Positions 63,180 to 64,000 of a DNA stretch of 64,000 nt are shown piece by piece. The stretch is from Roseovarius sp. GTDB taxonomy: Bacteria; Pseudomonadota; Alphaproteobacteria; Rhodobacterales; Rhodobacteraceae. How positions within the stretch are numbered: the first letter of the stretch is position 1; the number at the start of each line of letters is the position of its first letter. Position numbers and translations under genes: made by a program. The notes below the pieces were generated by a model that saw only the letters and a list, made by a program, of their open reading frames with translations, was not told the origin of the DNA and did no database searches. The stretch spans positions 47,877 through 111,876 of the forward strand of contig JARGOC010000013.1 in assembly GCA_029212365.1 (NCBI GenBank), read 5' to 3'.

Positions 63180-63464
63180 ATGTCACTCACGCGCAGATCT
63201 CTATCTGAAAAGCTCTCAGTGCAGCATGGCTTGAGCCTGCGCGAAGCCCGAGAGTTGGTCGATTTGATGTTTGAGGAGATGGCTCGAGCTATAGTTGCTC
63301 AGGAAAGCGTGAAATTGTCAGGGTTTGGATCGTTCACAGTACATAAGAGCCCTGAGCGCGTTGGCCGCAATCCCAAGACAGGCGCGCCGGCGGTGATATC
63401 AGAACGCATGCGGCTCACCTTCAAACCTTCCAAAGCCATGCTTGCGCAGATGAAAGACAGATAG
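63180..63464 (+). CDS. HU/IHF family DNA-binding protein, cassette copy 3
   Basis: 94 residues: TRRSLSEKLSVQHGLSLREA, REARELVDLMFEEMARAIVA, then SGFGSFTVHKSPERVGRNPK and RLTFKPSKAMLAQMKDR. Hallmark GRNPKTG beta-arm present. It is similar to, but clearly diverged from, copy 1 (20459-20758). The DapA-like start follows 12 nt after its stop with GGGAGGA between, so here the two genes have separate ribosome sites. Confidence 0.87.
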   Translation: MSLTRRSLSEKLSVQHGLSLREARELVDLMFEEMARAIVAQESVKLSGFGSFTVHKSPERVGRNPKTGAPAVISERMRLTFKPSKAMLAQMKDR

Positions 63465-63476
63465 GGAGGAACCCTA

Positions 63477-64000
63477 ATGAATGTTGCCTCAGGACCGTCG
63501 CTGTCTGCCCACGCCCTGTCTGATGGCATCCTCGTCTCCACCCTGACACCCTTTGATGAAGCTGGTGCGGTGCTCTATGCGCCCGTCACCGATCAGGCGA
63601 AGCGGCTGGCCCAGATCGATGGCGTGCTGGGGATTGCGGTGAATACCACCGTGCGCGAGCGCCTGACCCTATCGGGAGAAGAGCGCCTCGAGATCATCCG
63701 CAGAACACGCAAGGGTCTGGCCAATGATCAGCTGCTTCTCTCCTGTGTCGGCGAACTCTCTGATGCCGTGATCGACCATGTCTCTGACTGCAAAGCGGCC
63801 GGAGCCAATGCGGTCATCACCTTCCCGGCCAAATGGGAGCAAGGCTATGTGGATCGGTCTCTGCAACAGCGATTGGCGGCCCTTGCCGATCTGACCGACC
63901 AGCTCCCCCTGCCCGTCATTGTGGCGCTCGGCAAGGGAGACACCCGCAGACCAGCGTTGAGCGATGAGATCACCGCCCTGGCCCGGTACAGCGACAAGGT
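63477..64000 (+). CDS. DapA-like protein, cassette copy 3 (3' end outside window)
   Basis: 174 codons visible before the window ends. Same blocks as copies 1 and 2: GILVSTLTPFDEAGAVLYAP, GIAVNTTVRERLTLSGEERL, CVGELSDAVIDHVSDCKAAG, ITFPAKWEQGYVDR. From about 63870 to 64000 the DNA is nearly identical to copy 2 (for instance the last 50 bases). The N-terminus is 6-8 residues different from copies 1 and 2, in line with the different HU junction. Confidence 0.78.
   Translation, partial: MNVASGPSLSAHALSDGILVSTLTPFDEAGAVLYAPVTDQAKRLAQIDGVLGIAVNTTVRERLTLSGEERLEIIRRTRKGLANDQLLLSCVGELSDAVIDHVSDCKAAGANAVITFPAKWEQGYVDRSLQQRLAALADLTDQLPLPVIVALGKGDTRRPALSDEITALARYSDK

Noticed and set aside
1..64000. CRISPR arrays, tRNA/rRNA genes, prophage structural genes
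   Set aside because: No regularly spaced repeats, no cloverleaf-like or rRNA-like stretches and no capsid/tail-type proteins were recognised on either strand.

Overview
The window looks like accessory DNA (plasmid or integrated conjugative element) of an alphaproteobacterium, most likely Hyphomicrobiales/Rhizobiales. The reasons are a Ti-plasmid-style transfer module (traC-traD-coupling protein divergent from a large traA relaxase-helicase around a Q/Ti-type oriT), a DUF736 gene, Aap-type amino-acid transporter genes, and a dense succession of ABC uptake/catabolic modules each with its own regulator. No rRNA, tRNA, CRISPR array or mating-pair-formation (type IV secretion channel) genes were seen.

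Layout. (1) 1-4.9 kb, minus strand: a compact defence operon, AbiEi-AbiEii followed directly by HamA-HamB (Hachiman); HamB runs off the left edge. (2) 5.2-8.2 kb: LysE exporter, MBL-like protein, TetR regulator, RidA, WGR protein. (3) 8.6-19.5 kb: plasmid backbone with SSB-like proteins, a secreted nuclease, DUF736, a winged-helix protein, TraC/TraD/coupling protein, oriT and TraA. (4) 19.5-25.5 kb, minus strand: an HU + DapA-like cassette (copy 1), a PfkB sugar kinase, a NagB-like isomerase/deaminase, and the 3' part of an FAD/GcvT-type dehydrogenase truncated by an IS3-family element. (5) 26-33.7 kb: CBM9-like protein, LacI and AraC regulators, an Aap-type polar amino-acid ABC transporter whose ATPase gene is cut to 54 codons, and a PuuD-like amidotransferase. 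(6) 34-47.2 kb: histidine kinase, NtrC-like regulator and a periplasmic binding protein, then a second binding protein, LivHMGF, an iron alcohol dehydrogenase, a secreted cyclase-family hydrolase and succinate-semialdehyde dehydrogenase. (7) 47.3-49.8 kb: NDH-2 and DapA-like copy 2 with only a stub of its HU gene. (8) 49.9-63 kb: a xylose/xyloside regulon (LacI-type repressor, xylB, xylA, transaldolase-type aldolase, GH31 glycosidase, sugar ABC transporter, GMC oxidoreductase). (9) 63.2 kb to the right edge: HU + DapA-like copy 3.

How it works together. The catabolic modules read as self-contained uptake + degradation + regulation units. Palindromic operators tie separate transcription units together: CTAAACCGGTTTAG-type sites for the first LacI gene and ATACAAACGTTTGTAT-type sites for the xylose regulator. 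The most unusual element is the HU + DapA-like pair. It occurs three times, always with the HU gene just upstream and its stop one base before the DapA-like ATG in the two copies where this can be compared. It sits at the borders between modules, and the DapA-like protein lacks the Schiff-base lysine of the family. Copies 2 and 3 are close to identical in DNA over much of their shared length and could recombine. The AbiE + Hachiman operon is the second point of interest.
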